NCBI RefSeq assembly: GCF_900289045.1
Contig: NZ_LT985188.1
Location: 1,116,001-1,180,000 of the forward strand
Source: Micropruina glycogenica
Lineage (GTDB): Bacteria > Actinomycetota > Actinomycetes > Propionibacteriales > Propionibacteriaceae
Length of the DNA: 64,000 bases
Direction of reading: 5' to 3'
Positions 39,281-47,618 of this stretch are shown here, piece after piece; the first letter of the stretch is position 1; the number at the start of each line of letters is the position of its first letter. The notes beneath the pieces were generated by a model. That model saw nothing but the letters and a program-made list of their open reading frames with translations. It was not told where the DNA came from and did not search any database. The translations under genes and the position numbers were made by a program.

Positions 39281-40084
39281 TTAAGAACCGTCGCCAACGT
39301 CCGCGACCCTGATTCGCGGGATCGCGGCCAGCAATGACGTGGTGTAGTCGGCCCGCGGGTGGTTGAACACCTGCTCGGTGCTGCCCTGCTCTTCGATACG
39401 GCCGGCCCGCATCACCACCACCGAGTCGCACAGGTGCCGCACCACAGCCAGATCGTGGCTGACGAAGATCAGGGTGAGGCCACGGGCTTCGACGAGGTCG
39501 GCCAGCAGGTTCAGCACCTGGGCCCGTACGCTCACGTCGAGGGCCGAGACCGGTTCGTCGGCGATCAACACCTCGGGGTCGGGGGCCAGCGCTCGGGCGA
39601 TCGCGATGCGTTGTCGCTGGCCGCCGGAGAACTCGTGCGGGTAGCGGCCCGCCGCGTCGGGCGGCAGGTCGACCGCATCGAGCACCTCGCGCAGCCGCTG
39701 CCCCCGGTCGACGTCGTCGAGCGATCTGCGCACCCGGCGTGAACGCAACGGCTCGGTGACGATCGAACCCACCGTCATGCGCGGGTTGAGCGACGAGCGT
39801 GGATCTTGAAAGACGAGCTGCACCGACGCCCGCAGAAAGCCCAGGTCACGCTCGTGCAGCCCGGCGATCTCACGGCCCTCGAACCGCACGCTGCCCGAGC
39901 TCGGACGATCCAGGGCCGCCATCAACCTGATCAGCGTCGACTTGCCCGAACCCGACTCGCCCACGATGCCGAGCCGTTGCCCGCGTTCGACCTGCAGGCT
40001 CACCCCGTCGAGGGCTCGCACGTGCCCACCCCGACCGAACGTGCGCAACAGGTCGGTCACCTCATACACCGCGTCGCCGCTCAT
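39281..40084 (-). CDS. Peptide/nickel ABC transporter ATPase (OppF/DppF-like)
   Basis: The 267-residue ATPase has Walker A GESGSGKST (about 43-51), Q-loop VQLVFQDPRSSLNPRMTV, signature EFSGGQRQRIAIARAL, Walker B VLIADEPVSALDVSVRAQ and the switch His in FVSHDLAVVRHL. The C-terminal oligopeptide-type extension is short. Its ATG (40084) overlaps the stop of the partner ATPase. The last codons (VADVGDGS, stop) come from a GGAACCGTCCCC-like element fused to the gene end. Confidence 0.9.
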   Translation of the reverse strand: MSGDAVYEVTDLLRTFGRGGHVRALDGVSLQVERGQRLGIVGESGSGKSTLIRLMAALDRPSSGSVRFEGREIAGLHERDLGFLRASVQLVFQDPRSSLNPRMTVGSIVTEPLRSRRVRRSLDDVDRGQRLREVLDAVDLPPDAAGRYPHEFSGGQRQRIAIARALAPDPEVLIADEPVSALDVSVRAQVLNLLADLVEARGLTLIFVSHDLAVVRHLCDSVVVMRAGRIEEQGSTEQVFNHPRADYTTSLLAAIPRIRVADVGDGS

Positions 40085-40917
40085 CGGGCCCCCTCGCGCG
40101 GATAGAAGTCTTCGACGGTGGGCAGCCGCTCCCCCGGCGGCACCTCGTCGATGCGAGCCGTGGCAACCAGCCCGCGGGTGTAGGGGTGCTCGGGTGCACT
40201 GAACAGCCTGGCCACCGGGCCGGCTTCGACGATGCGGCCCTCGAGCATGACCAGCACGTCGGTGCACACTTGCGACACCACTGCCAGGTCGTGGCTGATG
40301 AACAGGCACGCGGCGCCCTCGGCGGTCAGCACCTCGTCGAGCAGCCTCAGCACCCGGGCCTGCACGGTCACGTCGAGCGCGGTGGTCGGTTCGTCGCAGA
40401 TCACCAGGTCGGGCGAGTTGATCAGCGCCATGGCGAGCAGGCACCGCTGCCGCTGACCGCCCGACAACTGGTGCGGAAAGCTGTCGGCCACGCGTTCAGC
40501 GTCGGCCAGACCCACCCGTCCGAGCATGTCGATCACGCGGGCTCGGGCCGATCCGCCCCGGTCGGCGGTGTGCAGCAGCAGCACCTCGGCCACCTGCCGT
40601 CCCACCCGCATGGTGGGGTCGAGCGCGGTCATCGGCTCCTGAAACACCATCGACAGCACATCGCCGCGGAGCCCGGCGAGGCTCGCTTCGGGAAGGCCGA
40701 CCAGTTCACGCCCGGCCAGCCGAATCGACCCGGTGACGTGCGCCGTCTCGGGCAGCAGGCCCATCAGCGCCAGTGCCGTCACGGTCTTGCCTGAGCCCGA
40801 CTCGCCGATGATGCCGAGCCGTTGGCCCTGCCCGAGCTCGAACGACACAGAATCGACCGCGACGGCCCGGCGGCGTCCAAAGCTCACCGTGAGATCGGTC
40901 ACCTGCAACAGGCTCAT
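40081..40917 (-). CDS. Peptide/nickel ABC transporter ATPase (OppD/DppD-like)
   Basis: The 278-residue ATPase has Walker A GESGSGKTV (38-46), SMVFQEPMTALDPTMRVGRQV, signature QLSGGQRQRCLLAMAL, Walker B LVICDEPTTALDVTVQA and LFISHDLAVVSQV. The C-terminal OppD extension PVARLFSAPEHPYTRGLVA contacts the permease. It overlaps both neighbours by ATGA junctions. Transport is driven together with the OppF-like subunit. Confidence 0.9.
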   Translation of the reverse strand: MSLLQVTDLTVSFGRRRAVAVDSVSFELGQGQRLGIIGESGSGKTVTALALMGLLPETAHVTGSIRLAGRELVGLPEASLAGLRGDVLSMVFQEPMTALDPTMRVGRQVAEVLLLHTADRGGSARARVIDMLGRVGLADAERVADSFPHQLSGGQRQRCLLAMALINSPDLVICDEPTTALDVTVQARVLRLLDEVLTAEGAACLFISHDLAVVSQVCTDVLVMLEGRIVEAGPVARLFSAPEHPYTRGLVATARIDEVPPGERLPTVEDFYPREGAR

Positions 40918-41726
40918 GACACCTCCCGCAGCCGCGGGTCGAGCAGATCACGCAGCCCGTCGCCCAGCAGGTTGAACCCCAGCACGGCCAGGGCGATCGC
41001 CAACCCCGGCCAGAGCGCTTGCAACGGGGCGTTGAACATCACCGACTGCGCGTCGCGCAGCATCTTGCCCCACGTGGGCACGATCGCCGCTGTCGAGAGC
41101 CCCAGGTAACTGAGCGCCGCCTCGGCCAGGATCGCCAGCGCGAAGGTGACGGACGCCTGCACCCCGATCAGCGGTGCGATGTTGGGCAGCACGTGCCGCA
41201 GCGAGACCCCCGGCCACCGGGTACCTGACGCACGGGCCGCCAGCACGAAGTCGCTGCTCATCACCTGTTTGGTGCCGGCCCGGGTGACCCGGGCGAAGCT
41301 GGGAATCGTGGCCAGCCCGATGGCGGTCATCGCGGTCACCGGCGAGGCGCCGAACCGCGCTGCCAGCAGGATCGCCAGCAGCAGCGCCGGAAACGCGTAG
41401 GCGATGTCGGTGACCCGCATCACCACCTCGTCCACCCAGCCGCCCGCCTGGCCGGCCAACATACCCAGCGGAACGCCCAGCAGTGCGGCGATCGACACCG
41501 ACACCACACCGACCACGATGGTGGTCTGCGCGCCGACCAGAATGCGACTGAACACGTCGATGCCCATGGCGTCGGTGCCCAGCCAGTGCTCGGCACTCGG
41601 GCCCTGCAGCCGCTGCCCGGCCACCACCAGGGTGGGGTCGTACGGCGTCCACACCAGCGACAGCAGGGCCATCGCCAGCAGCAGCGCCACCAGGGCGGCG
41701 CCCAGCCACAGCGCGAGCCGCCTCAC
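40914..41726 (-). CDS. Peptide/nickel ABC transporter permease (DppC-like)
   Basis: The 270-residue inner-membrane subunit has about six helices and the EAA loop (ASGTRWPGVSLRHVLPNIAPLIGVQ). The N-terminal DPP region contains LGTDAMGIDVFSRILVGAQTTIVVG, typical of DppC. The GTG at 41726 overlaps the dppB-like stop. A longer upstream frame is a shadow. Confidence 0.9.
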   Translation of the reverse strand: MRRLALWLGAALVALLLAMALLSLVWTPYDPTLVVAGQRLQGPSAEHWLGTDAMGIDVFSRILVGAQTTIVVGVVSVSIAALLGVPLGMLAGQAGGWVDEVVMRVTDIAYAFPALLLAILLAARFGASPVTAMTAIGLATIPSFARVTRAGTKQVMSSDFVLAARASGTRWPGVSLRHVLPNIAPLIGVQASVTFALAILAEAALSYLGLSTAAIVPTWGKMLRDAQSVMFNAPLQALWPGLAIALAVLGFNLLGDGLRDLLDPRLREVS

Positions 41727-42682
41727 GGTTCGACCTCGGTGCGCAGCCGCGGGTCGATCCACGCGTACGACAGGTCGACGACGAAGTTGATCAGCAGCAC
41801 CGTGGCCGCCAGAAACATAACCACGCTCTGCACGATCATCAGGTCGCGCTGCGACACGGCGTCGAGCAGGGCCGAGCCCAGTCCGGGCAGGGCGAACACC
41901 GACTCGATCACGATGGCGCCCACCAGTACCGAAGCCAACTGCAGGCCGATGACCGTCACCAGCGACAGGGCCGCGTTGCGCAGCCCGTGCCGCAGCAACG
42001 CCGGGAAGGGACGCCACCCGACGGCCCGCGCGGTGCGGTAGTAGTCCTCACTGAGCACCTCGATGAAGGCCGAGCGGACGTAGCGCACCAGCACCGCCGC
42101 CTGCACGATCGCCAGCGACACCACCGGAAGCACCAGGTGCGCGGCCCAACTGCTCACACTGGTGGTGAAGGGCACGTAGCCGTTGGCGGGCAACCAGCGC
42201 AGGCCGACTGCGAACACCAGCACCAGCGCGATCGCCGCCCAGAAGGCGGGAATCGCCATGCCGAGTTGGGCGGCCGCCGAGGCCACGAAGCCCGGCCAGG
42301 ACCGGCGCTTCATCGCCGCCAGCATGCCCACCGGCACGGCGATCAGCACCGACAACAACAGGGCGAACAGCACCAGCCACAAGGTGACGGCGATGCGTGG
42401 CGACATCAGTTGCACCACGCTCTGCCCGGTGAAGTACGACGTGCCGAAGTCGCCGCGCAGCATGCCGCCCACCCACTCCGCGTAGCGCACCACGGCCGGA
42501 CGGTCGAGCCCCAACTGGGCGCTCAGGGCGTCGATCTGCGCCTGCGTCGCCCCCTGCCCCAGAATTATCGCGGCCACCTCACCGGGCAACGCCGCGCACA
42601 CGGCGAAGACCAGCACCGACGCGCCCAGCAGACTGACCGCGAAGATGGCCAGCCGCCGGGCTACGAAGGCGAGAATGCGCAC
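41723..42682 (-). CDS. Peptide/nickel ABC transporter permease (DppB-like)
   Basis: The 319-residue permease starts RILAFVARRLAIFAVSLLG and has the DppB motifs LGLDRPAVVRYAEWVGGMLRGDFGTSY and the EAA loop ARAVGWRPFPALLRHGLRNAALSLV. Six helices are seen. The start is GTG at 42682, 10 bases after the binding-protein stop. Substrate choice (peptide, nickel or other) cannot be read from the permease. Confidence 0.9.
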   Translation of the reverse strand: MRILAFVARRLAIFAVSLLGASVLVFAVCAALPGEVAAIILGQGATQAQIDALSAQLGLDRPAVVRYAEWVGGMLRGDFGTSYFTGQSVVQLMSPRIAVTLWLVLFALLLSVLIAVPVGMLAAMKRRSWPGFVASAAAQLGMAIPAFWAAIALVLVFAVGLRWLPANGYVPFTTSVSSWAAHLVLPVVSLAIVQAAVLVRYVRSAFIEVLSEDYYRTARAVGWRPFPALLRHGLRNAALSLVTVIGLQLASVLVGAIVIESVFALPGLGSALLDAVSQRDLMIVQSVVMFLAATVLLINFVVDLSYAWIDPRLRTEVEP

Positions 42683-42692
42683 GGTGCGCTGG

Positions 42693-44219
42693 TCAGCGAA
42701 TGGCGATCGGAGCGAGGTCGAAGCTGAGTGTGGCCGAGTTCTGCGGCACCCCGGTGACCGTCGCCTTGGTGATCACCAGGTTGGGCAGCCCGAAGAGCCA
42801 GACGGCCGCTGCATCGTCGGCGAGCGTTCGCACCGCCTTGCGCATCAGCGGCACGAGTTCTTCGGCGGGCGCCTCGTCGGCGGCCTCGAACTGCTTGTTG
42901 TACTCGGCGTTGTCGTAGTGGAAGTAGTAGGTCGGGTCGGTGAACCGGCGCAGGTCACGGGCTTCGACGTGAGCCACGATCGACATGTCGTAGTTGCCGC
43001 CGTTGTGCACGTCCTTGAGCCAGGTGGCGAAGTCGAGTTCCTCCACGGTCACCTTGATGCCCACCTGACGCAGGGCGCTCTCGACGAACTGGGCGCTCTT
43101 GGTGGCGTACGCGGTGGTGGGCACCCGCAGCTTGAGGTTCAGGTTGGTGGCCTTGGCCTCGGCGAGCAGCTTCTTGGCCCCGTCGGGGTCGTAGGCGTCG
43201 ATCGAAGTCAGATCTTCGTACCACGGGTCGGTCGGCACGGCCATCGAGCCGATCAGGGTGCCCTTGCCGTTCCACACCGTGTCGAGCAGCGCCTTCTTGT
43301 CGATCGCCATCGAGATGGCCCGGCGCACCTTGACGCTCTTCAGGCTGTCGCGGGCGTTGTTCAGCGCCATCACCACCTCACCGGTGGTGGTGCCCTGAAT
43401 GACGGTGTACCGGCTGGTGTCGTTGAACTGGTCGATGGCGTCCGGTGCCTGCAGGTTCGAGATCACGTCGAGATCGCCCGACAGCATCGCGGCGTTCATG
43501 GCGTTGGCGTCGGCGAAGTAGCGAAAGGTGACGGCATCAAGCCGAGGCTGCGTGCCCCAGTAGCTGCCGCTGGCCGCCAGCACCACACTCTGGCCCTTGT
43601 TCCAGCGCTGCAGCACGAACGGGCCCGAACCGGCGGGGGTGGTGTCGAGGGCGGCCAGACCGTCGGGATCGTAGATGATGCCGGCGGTCGAACTGATGTC
43701 GTACAGCCACAGGTTGGACGGGTGATTGAGCGTCACCTTGACGGTGTGCTCGTCCACGGCCTCGGTCGACTTGACCACCTTCATCTGCTCGACGAGCGGT
43801 GCCGAGATGGCCGCTTCGGTCTTGATGCGGTTGAAGCTGGTCGCCACGGCCTGCGCGGTCACTGGCTTACCGCTGGCGAATTTCGCCGCCGGGTTCAGGT
43901 TGAACGTGTAGACGGTGCGGTCGGAACTGACGTCCCACGTCTGGGCTAGCAGCGGGTTCAGCTTGCCCTCGGCGTCCATCCTCACCAGCGTCTCGTACAC
44001 GTTGTAGAGCAGCACCTGCGGAATGGACGCGGCGGGCGACGCGCTCGGGTTCATCGTGGGCGGTTCGAGCGTCGCCCCCACCACCAGGGCGCGAGCCGCC
44101 TGGGTGGGCGCCGTTGGTGACTGGCCCACGCAGCCGACGAGCAGGGACACGGCGAAGATCAATGCCGCCCAATGCCACCTCCGACGTGACGCAACGGACG
44201 CGGACGTGCTGGAGACCAT
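42693..44219 (-). CDS. Extracytoplasmic solute-binding lipoprotein, SBP family 5
   Basis: The 508-residue binding protein has a signal peptide with lipobox LLVGC (about 26-30). The mature part has VGATLEPPTMNPSASPAASI, LLYNVYETLVRMDAEGKLNPLLAQTWDVS, LKSVKVRRAISMAIDKKALLDTVW and WLKDVHNGGNYDMSIVAH, the cluster-C (DppA/OppA/NikA) pattern. A strong AGGAGG precedes ATG 44219. It is first of the five-gene operon and supplies its substrate; the ligand is unknown. Confidence 0.92.
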   Translation of the reverse strand: MVSSTSASVASRRRWHWAALIFAVSLLVGCVGQSPTAPTQAARALVVGATLEPPTMNPSASPAASIPQVLLYNVYETLVRMDAEGKLNPLLAQTWDVSSDRTVYTFNLNPAAKFASGKPVTAQAVATSFNRIKTEAAISAPLVEQMKVVKSTEAVDEHTVKVTLNHPSNLWLYDISSTAGIIYDPDGLAALDTTPAGSGPFVLQRWNKGQSVVLAASGSYWGTQPRLDAVTFRYFADANAMNAAMLSGDLDVISNLQAPDAIDQFNDTSRYTVIQGTTTGEVVMALNNARDSLKSVKVRRAISMAIDKKALLDTVWNGKGTLIGSMAVPTDPWYEDLTSIDAYDPDGAKKLLAEAKATNLNLKLRVPTTAYATKSAQFVESALRQVGIKVTVEELDFATWLKDVHNGGNYDMSIVAHVEARDLRRFTDPTYYFHYDNAEYNKQFEAADEAPAEELVPLMRKAVRTLADDAAAVWLFGLPNLVITKATVTGVPQNSATLSFDLAPIAIR

Positions 44220-44401
44220 CTGTCCTCCTGATCGGGCCCGGTGGGCACAGCGGATCGCGCGACGAGTTTAGCCGAGCCCCGGAAGCATGCCACGGACCTA
44301 CCGCCCTACGGCGATCCGACGTCTGATGGGCACCGTGCCTGCGCGAGGTTCGATGGTGTGCGCCGCGAGCCGCCGCTGCTTACGGTCCGATGATGCTCGA
44401 T

Positions 44402-44430
44402 TTGGGTCACCTGCACCGGTCCCCTATAGT
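44402..44430 (+). promoter_or_regulatory. Promoter of initiator tRNA
   Basis: TTGGGT, 17 bases, TATAGT: a good housekeeping promoter ending 11 bases before the tRNA. The rest of the 44220-44401 gap shows no gene or repeat. Confidence 0.7.
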
Positions 44431-44441
44431 TGATCGAGCGA

Positions 44442-44515
44442 CGCGGGGTGGAGCAGCTCGGTAGCTCGCTGGGCTCATAACCCAGAGGTCACAGGTTCAA
44501 ATCCTGTCCCCGCTA
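44442..44515 (+). tRNA. Initiator tRNA-fMet (CAT)
   Basis: A complete cloverleaf begins CGCGGGG and ends CCCCGCT-A. Initiator features are the unpaired C1 x T72 end, three consecutive G:C pairs in the anticodon stem (CTGGG/CCCAG) and loop CTCATAA with anticodon CAT. The T-arm is ACAGG-TTCAAAT-CCTGT. CCA is not encoded. Confidence 0.95.
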
Positions 44516-44523
44516 CGAATGGG

Positions 44524-44570
44524 AACCCGTTCCGAATCGGTGTGAAACCGATCCCAGGAACGGGTTTCTC
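44524..44570 (+). terminator. Terminator after tRNA-fMet
   Basis: The outer stem AACCCGTTCC/GGAACGGGTT (44524-44533 with 44557-44566) encloses an inner stem ATCGGT/ACCGAT and is followed by TCTC. It lies nine bases after the tRNA. Confidence 0.75.
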
Positions 44571-44785
44571 TGCTTCCCGCAACCTTCGGCGAATGATCGC
44601 TGGGCAGGCCCAGCAACTCGCTCTTCGTCCCCCCACACCTCCAAAAGCGCGGGCGGGCTGACCGTCGGTGATTGACGCGTCAACGGTGCCCGAACTCTCA
44701 ACGCAGAGTCGCAGTGAGGGCGACCTGGCAAGACAAGCCCCTATGGCGATCTGTACGCTGGCTCGTGGTGTGCACTGGGGGGTGG

Positions 44786-46303
44786 ATGAAGGGTCAACTG
44801 TGCCTGCGGCTGCGCGTCACCACTTCTGGTGCCGCAGCCCTACTGGTCGCCATCCTTTTGGCGGTCGGCCCGGCCTTTGCGCACCCCAATACCGGGTCGT
44901 GCGGGCAGAAGCAGAACCGTTGCACGAGCCCCTCGTCGACCGCGACTCCTTCGGCCCAACAGCGTTCCGAGCCGGACCACAACCACCCGCCGACCGCACG
45001 CCCCACCCGCTCGCACACGCCCCGCCCGACACCGACGGCCACGCGCACCAGCCCTCGGCCCAGTGAGTCGCCCAAGCCGACCCGCTCGCCGCGTCCGACC
45101 AGCACGCCGACCACCGCGAGCCCCACACCGAGGCCGCATTCGACGCACACTGACCGGCCCACACCGAGGCCGACACCCAGCGACAAGCCCAGCCCAACCC
45201 CGACATTGACCGAGAAGCCCAGTCCGACGCCGACGGTGACGGATCAGCCGACCCCCACGCCGACGCCGACCGTGACGGACGAGCCGACCCCAACCCCGAC
45301 GTTGACCGAGAAGCCCACTCCGACGCCGACGGTGACGGATCAGCCCACTCCGAGCGTCACGCCAACCGTGACGGACGAGCCGACTCCGACTCCTACGCTG
45401 ACCGGTGAGCCGACGCCGAGCGTCACTCCCACGTCCACGGACGAACCCACGCCGACGGTGACGGGAGAGCCGACCCCTACCCTGACCGGCGAGCCCACGC
45501 CGAGCGTCACGCCCACGTCCACGGACGAACCCACGCCGACGGTGACTCCGACCGTGACGGGGGAGCCGACCCCTACCCTGACCGGCGAGCCCACGCCCAG
45601 CGTCACGCCCACGTCCACGGACGAACCCACGCCGACGGTGACTCCGACCGTGACGGGGGAGCCGACCCCTACCCTGACCGGTGAGCCCACGCCCAGCGTC
45701 ACGCCCACGTCCACGGACGAACCCACGCCGACACCCACACCGAGCCGTCCGTCTTTCACGTTTCGGCCACCGATCATCTGGTGGCCGACACTTCCGCCGC
45801 CCGTGACGCCCACAGCGACCCCGACGGTGACGCTGACACCCACTCCGACGCCCACGCGTACCGTGCGGCCGACGCCGACCCCCACGCCCACGCGTACCGT
45901 GCGGCCGACGCCGACCCCCACACCCACGCGCACGGTGCGACCGCCGACGACACCGACGCCCACCCCGACCCGCACCACCGCCCGACCTGCGTCGCCCACG
46001 AAGTCGCCGAGTGATCGCGACAACACGCCCACGCCCAGTCTGCCGTCCACCGGCAGCGCGACCGCTTCACCTTCGCCGTCGCAGCCTCAGTCGACGTACC
46101 TGCCGCAGGGCACGCCCAGCGATCCGCCCCTGCCGGGCCCACAAGAGCCAGGCGGCAGCGGGCCGGGGTCGTGGCCCTCGACGATCACCGACCCGCTCTC
46201 GCTCCAACGCGGACTGTCGGCGATGCTGCCGATTCTGGCCGGCGCAGTCGTGATCATGGGGCTGACCCTGCTGTTGCGCCCGCCACGCCGCAGTATCGGC
46301 TGA
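44786..46303 (+). CDS. Thr/Pro-repeat cell-surface protein with C-terminal membrane anchor
   Basis: The 505-residue protein has a signal peptide (about 1-33, ending VGPAFAHP), a very long Thr/Pro/Glu/Ser stalk (about 45-420) and a C-terminal helix (about 476-497, LSAMLPILAGAVVIMGLTLLL) followed by RPPRRSIG. An LPSTG sits at 419-423, but about 52 residues separate it from the helix, too far for a normal sortase signal. Two repeat families occur: a 32-residue unit (see 45401) and a 12-residue PTPTPTRTVRPT unit repeated three times. No globular domain is visible apart from a short FRPPIIWWPTLPPP island. It is likely an O-mannosylated wall-spanning stalk. GGGGGG-TGG precedes ATG 44786. The gap 44571-44785 holds only a TTGACGCGTCAA palindrome at 44672. 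Confidence 0.75.
   Translation: MKGQLCLRLRVTTSGAAALLVAILLAVGPAFAHPNTGSCGQKQNRCTSPSSTATPSAQQRSEPDHNHPPTARPTRSHTPRPTPTATRTSPRPSESPKPTRSPRPTSTPTTASPTPRPHSTHTDRPTPRPTPSDKPSPTPTLTEKPSPTPTVTDQPTPTPTPTVTDEPTPTPTLTEKPTPTPTVTDQPTPSVTPTVTDEPTPTPTLTGEPTPSVTPTSTDEPTPTVTGEPTPTLTGEPTPSVTPTSTDEPTPTVTPTVTGEPTPTLTGEPTPSVTPTSTDEPTPTVTPTVTGEPTPTLTGEPTPSVTPTSTDEPTPTPTPSRPSFTFRPPIIWWPTLPPPVTPTATPTVTLTPTPTPTRTVRPTPTPTPTRTVRPTPTPTPTRTVRPPTTPTPTPTRTTARPASPTKSPSDRDNTPTPSLPSTGSATASPSPSQPQSTYLPQGTPSDPPLPGPQEPGGSGPGSWPSTITDPLSLQRGLSAMLPILAGAVVIMGLTLLLRPPRRSIG
45401..45738 (+). repeat. 96-bp in-frame tandem repeats in the surface-protein gene
   Basis: Units begin at 45401 (84 bp, four codons short), 45485 and 45581 (96 bp each, differing at one base in my reading) and 45677 (partial, about 62 bp). 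Each encodes TGEPTPSVTPTSTDEPTPTV plus TPTVTGEPTPTL. The near identity suggests recent duplication or slippage. Confidence 0.92.
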
Positions 46304-46337
46304 AAGGGTTCGAGACCACCTCACCAGATGTGGTTCG

Positions 46338-47618
46338 ATGGCCCTCATGGCTCCGGTCGTTCACTACCCCCTGCATCAGGCCACCCTCGACAACGGACTT
46401 CGGGTGATCGTCAACCCCGACCCCAGCGTGCCCGTGGTGGCGGTGAACCTGTGGTACGACGTCGGCTCGCGTGACGAGCGTCCCGGACGCACCGGCCTGG
46501 CTCACCTGTTCGAGCACCTGATGTTCGAAGGGTCGGCGAACGTGACGTCCGGCGAGCACCTCGCCACCGTTCAATCGGTCGGCGGGTCGGCCAACGCCAC
46601 CACCTGGTTCGACCGCACCAACTACTTCGAGACCGTGCCGACCTGTGCCCTCGATCTGGCCCTGTGGCTCGAGGCCGATCGGCTCGCCAGCCTGCAGGTC
46701 ACCCAGCACAATCTCGACAACCAGCGCGACGTGGTGATGGAAGAGAAGCGGCAGCGCTACGACAACGTTCCCTACGGAGACGTCATGCTGCACCTGGTGC
46801 AGTTGACCTTTCCGGCCGACCACCCCTACGGCCACCCCACGATCGGTTCGATGGACGACCTGGCGGCCGCCACCCTCGACGACGCCAAGGCGTTCTTCGC
46901 AACCCACTACGCACCCAGCAACGCCGTGCTCACACTGGTCGGTGACATCGACCCGACCGACGGCATTGCGCGCGCCAACTCGTTCTTCGGTGGCCTGGCC
47001 GCCTCGACTCGACCCGTACGCGAGGTGACGGCGCCACTGCCGCCCCTGACCGGCGTACCCAGGCGAGAAGTGACGGCCACGGTGCCCGCCGATGCGGCGT
47101 ATCTGAGCTGGCGGCTGCCCGCGAGCGACACACCGGCCTTCGACGCTCTTGAACTGGCGCTCGCGGCGCTGGGCGACGGGCAGACCTCACGGCTGCACCG
47201 AAGGCTGGTGCGCAACGATCAGATCGCCGAGGGCGCCGGCGCCTCGACCACCGGCCTGATCGGCGGCACGAGCCTGGGGTTCGCCAGTGCCAGAGCGCTG
47301 CCCGGCGTCGCCGGAGCGCAACTCGAAGACGCCATCGTCGACGAGTTCGAACGCTTCATCGCCGACGGGCCGACGACGGCAGAGGTCGACCGGGTGAAGG
47401 CCCAGTACGAGCGCGAATGGCTGGGCGAACTGGCCCGCTTCGACAACCGGGCCGACCTGTTCAGCAGCTACGCGACGCTGCAGGGCGACCCTGAGGCCGT
47501 CAATCGCCGGCTCGACGAGATTCGCGCCGTCACCATCGACGACGTGGCTGCTGCCGCTTCAGACTGGCTCGCCACCGACCAACGAGCCGTCGTCACCTAC
47601 CACCGGGAGCGCGCATGA
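46338..47618 (+). CDS. M16-family zinc metallopeptidase, catalytic subunit
   Basis: The 426-residue protein has the inverted zinc motif HLFEH (His56, Glu59, His60 in GLAHLFEHLMFEGS) and the downstream Glu region NLDNQRDVVMEEKRQRYDN typical of M16 peptidases. A second M16 half follows (about 200-420). There is no signal peptide, so it acts in the cytoplasm. It overlaps the next gene by ATGA; the two should form a heterodimer like the PqqL/YmxG or MPP-type pairs. The ATG at 46347 is an alternative start. Confidence 0.88.
   Translation: MALMAPVVHYPLHQATLDNGLRVIVNPDPSVPVVAVNLWYDVGSRDERPGRTGLAHLFEHLMFEGSANVTSGEHLATVQSVGGSANATTWFDRTNYFETVPTCALDLALWLEADRLASLQVTQHNLDNQRDVVMEEKRQRYDNVPYGDVMLHLVQLTFPADHPYGHPTIGSMDDLAAATLDDAKAFFATHYAPSNAVLTLVGDIDPTDGIARANSFFGGLAASTRPVREVTAPLPPLTGVPRREVTATVPADAAYLSWRLPASDTPAFDALELALAALGDGQTSRLHRRLVRNDQIAEGAGASTTGLIGGTSLGFASARALPGVAGAQLEDAIVDEFERFIADGPTTAEVDRVKAQYEREWLGELARFDNRADLFSSYATLQGDPEAVNRRLDEIRAVTIDDVAAAASDWLATDQRAVVTYHRERA

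Noticed and set aside
44672-44683. TTGACGCGTCAA palindrome as an operator of the surface-protein gene
   Set aside because: A single 12-bp palindrome with no second copy and no convincing promoter near it is too little evidence.
45401-45738. CRISPR-like array
   Set aside because: The repeats are contiguous 84-96 bp coding units without spacers and stay in frame within the surface-protein gene.
46040-46054. Standard LPXTG sortase signal in the surface protein
   Set aside because: LPSTG is followed by about 52 Pro/Ser-rich residues before the hydrophobic helix, whereas sorting signals place the helix almost directly after the motif.
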